From CAZCZU01 sp964503475 (GTDB taxonomy: Bacteria; Pseudomonadota; Zetaproteobacteria; Mariprofundales; Mariprofundaceae): a DNA stretch of 5,951 nt. Where the stretch lies: contig CAZCZU010000074.1 of NCBI GenBank assembly GCA_964503475.1, positions 1-5,951 on the forward strand. Reading direction: 5' to 3'. The position numbers were made by a program, and so were the translations under genes. The notes below the pieces were generated by a model. The model saw nothing but the letters and a program-made list of their open reading frames with translations. It did not search any database and was not told the DNA's origin. The first letter of the stretch is position 1; every line of letters starts with the position of its first letter. Shown one piece after another: positions 4,579 through 5,951 of this stretch.

Positions 4579-5151
4579 ATGATTGTAAAAATTCTGGTGA
4601 CCGGGCCCTTTGGTTCCGGCAAGACAACGCTGATCGAGCACGTGAGCGACGAACAGTTTTCGGGCAAGGATGTGGCCACAACGGATGAGCTGGCCCAGTA
4701 CAAGGGCATGACCACGGTCGGCATGGATTTCGGCATTATTCATGCCGATGAGGGTCTGGATGTGCACCTGTTCGGCACCCCCGGGCAGGCACGTTTCAAT
4801 TTCATGTGGAAGATTCTTTCCAAGGGCGCTCTTGGCGGCATCTTTCTTGTCGATTCCGCTTCCGAACGTGCCCTGGCCGAGGCCGAGCAGATGATCAAGG
4901 TGTGGTCGGACCTGCCCGATTTTCGCGTGGTTGTCGGGGCAACCAAACAGGATATGCCCGATGCGATTGGGCTCGATGTCCTTTCACAGCGCCTCAATCT
5001 GGGCGATATCCCGGTCTTTGCCGTCGATGCGCGTCAGCGCGAGGATAATCGCATGCTGGTGATGGCATTGCTGCAGGAGATTCTGCTCTCTGGCGCGGCG
5101 GAAGCGACGGACGAGTCTGCATCGATCGATCTGGATCAACTCGATTTCTAA
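4579..5151 (+). CDS. Ras-like small GTPase, COG2229/CvnD type
   Basis: The product has 190 residues with all G motifs visible: the P-loop GPFGSGKT (9-16), a switch I threonine in MTTVGMDFG (44-52), DVHLFGTPGQ (61-70) for G3, TKQD (122-125) for G4 in place of NKxD, and VDAR (149-152) in the G5 position. The signature TGPFGSGKTT with TTVGMDFG and FGTPGQARFNFMW matches the predicted GTPases of COG2229, which includes CvnD of Streptomyces conservons. It should bind and slowly hydrolyse GTP in the cytoplasm and act as a switch. Roadblock proteins are the known regulators of this class, so the four upstream genes are the natural partners. The tail (173-190) is acidic. ATG 4579 is chosen because GGGGAG (4563-4568) lies 10 nt upstream and the P-loop sits at the usual depth; longer in-frame readings overlap the previous gene. 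Confidence 0.92.
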   Translation: MIVKILVTGPFGSGKTTLIEHVSDEQFSGKDVATTDELAQYKGMTTVGMDFGIIHADEGLDVHLFGTPGQARFNFMWKILSKGALGGIFLVDSASERALAEAEQMIKVWSDLPDFRVVVGATKQDMPDAIGLDVLSQRLNLGDIPVFAVDARQREDNRMLVMALLQEILLSGAAEATDESASIDLDQLDF

Positions 5152-5220
5152 CTGCTGTATCCAGACAGCCCTGGTTCGCGACGCTTTGTCGGGGATGCAC
5201 GGGTGCACTGAGGTGACCGG

Positions 5221-5880
5221 ATGGATGTGAATAGCCTGATTCAGGGGATCAGTATCTGGGCGTTGCCGGTGCTGCTGGCCATTGTATTGCATGAGGTTTC
5301 GCACGGCTGGGTGGCATTCCGGCTGGGCGATGATACTGCGTATTGGATGGGGCGCCTGACGCTCAATCCGATCAAGCATATTGACCCGGTCGGAACCATC
5401 CTGATTCCTCTCGTTTTGCTGGTCTTGAATACCGGATTCGTCTTTGGCTATGCCAAGCCGGTACCGATCAATTATCGCAAGTTACGCAACCCGAAACGCG
5501 ATATGGTTTTGGTGGCGGCCGCAGGGCCGGTCACGAACCTGTTGCTGGCCTGTGCGTCGGCACTGCTGCTGTGGCTGGTTACCCTCCTGCCGGACTCGAT
5601 GATCGCCGTGGTCAAGCCGCTGGCCCTGATGTGTCAGGCCTCGATTATCATCAATATGGTCCTGTGTATATTCAATTTGCTGCCATTACCACCACTCGAT
5701 GGAGGGCGGGTTGCTGTCGGCCTGCTGCCTTACCGTGCAGCAGATGCACTGGCCAGGCTGGAGCCATACGGTTTTTTGATTGTCGTGGTTCTTCTGCTGA
5801 CCGGCGTCCTGCAATCGCTGATCGGTCCGCTTGTTCTGGGGAGTAGCTCCTGGCTGATTGATCTGGCATTCGGCTCCTGA
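5221..5880 (+). CDS. M50 family site-2 protease, PDZ-less membrane metallopeptidase
   Basis: The product has 219 residues and is strongly hydrophobic, with about five to six membrane segments. The zinc site HEVSH (24-28) lies in the first membrane segment, and the third zinc ligand is in FNLLPLPPLDGGR (151-163, Asp160). Other family marks are LNPIKHIDPVGT (48-59), FGYAKPVPIN (75-84) and AAGPVTN (100-106). This pattern is that of the short site-2 proteases without a PDZ domain, which cut substrates within or near the membrane; the substrate is not evident. The start ATG has GAGGTGA (5210-5216) 4 nt upstream. The gene lies 69 bp after the GTPase in the same direction with no clear terminator between, so read-through is possible. 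However, this gene type is widespread and usually has housekeeping neighbours, so it may simply mark the edge of the GTPase module. Confidence 0.93.
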   Translation: MDVNSLIQGISIWALPVLLAIVLHEVSHGWVAFRLGDDTAYWMGRLTLNPIKHIDPVGTILIPLVLLVLNTGFVFGYAKPVPINYRKLRNPKRDMVLVAAAGPVTNLLLACASALLLWLVTLLPDSMIAVVKPLALMCQASIIINMVLCIFNLLPLPPLDGGRVAVGLLPYRAADALARLEPYGFLIVVVLLLTGVLQSLIGPLVLGSSSWLIDLAFGS

Positions 5881-5914
5881 TACCCGTTTTTATTGTGCCG
5901 ACCGGAGTATTTTG

Positions 5915-5951
5915 ATGTATCGCGGCTCCTGCCGGATAGCACGCGTTTCCA
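5915..5951 (+). CDS. 5' end of an unidentified gene (partial)
   Basis: An ATG at 5915, with GGAG (5904-5907) 7 nt upstream, opens a frame (MYRGSCRIARVS) that stays open to the window end. It follows the protease by 34 bp in the same direction with no hairpin between, so it probably belongs to the same transcript. Twelve residues are too few to identify the product. Confidence 0.45.
   Translation, partial: MYRGSCRIARVS

Noticed and set aside
5152..5220. Small inverted repeats between the GTPase and the protease (CCAG/CTGG, CGAC/GTCG)
   Set aside because: Stems are only 4 bp and no T tract follows, so there is no support for a terminator or operator.
1..5951. CRISPR array, tRNA, rRNA, insertion sequence or attachment site
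   Set aside because: No spaced repeat array, cloverleaf, transposase or terminal inverted repeat pair was seen on either strand.

Overview
The window (about 55% GC by eye) looks like a Gram-negative, proteobacterium-like chromosome with sigma70-type promoter hexamers, AGGAGG-type ribosome binding sites and a tightly packed gene layout. The combination of tandem Roadblock/LC7 genes, a COG2229-type small GTPase and an M50 protease makes a marine Zetaproteobacterium such as Mariprofundus my best guess. That taxon is an inference from gene content and overall feel, not something the sequence proves.

Layout. Positions 1-87 may hold the last codons of an upstream gene, followed by a weak terminator-like hairpin. 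Positions 88-422 form an AT-rich promoter region and a long leader, with a good sigma70 promoter (206-235), two short inverted repeats and three TTCAGAT repeats spaced exactly 11 bp apart. Positions 423-2245 carry four consecutive small Roadblock/LC7-domain genes on the plus strand. The last two are close paralogues (117 of 134 residues identical by hand count). This run ends in a strong hairpin terminator at 2267-2293. Convergent to it on the minus strand (2292-3878) is a two-domain protein: an N-terminal region with protein-kinase-like features and a C-terminal calcineurin-like metallophosphoesterase with a complete motif set. Diverging from that gene are a protein with a DUF4388/PATAN-like N-terminus (3932-4573) and, 5 bp later, a Ras-like GTPase of the COG2229/CvnD type (4579-5151). 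An M50 site-2-protease-family membrane peptidase follows (5221-5880), and a new ORF opens at 5915 and runs off the end.

How the genes fit together. Roadblock proteins are the usual partners of bacterial Ras-like GTPases, as with MglB/MglA in Myxococcus and Thermus and CvnB/CvnD in Streptomyces conservons. The window therefore looks like one GTPase signalling module with four candidate Roadblock partners, a DUF4388-like accessory protein and one GTPase. A gene joining a kinase-like and a phosphoesterase domain sits between the two halves. The function of the module cannot be read from the sequence; regulated polarity, motility or surface behaviour would fit known relatives. The most interesting points are the module itself, the kinase-like/phosphoesterase fusion, the second Roadblock gene (which has no ordinary start codon where one is needed), a 68-nt block shared without any silent change by the two paralogues, and the 11-bp-phased repeats in the leader.
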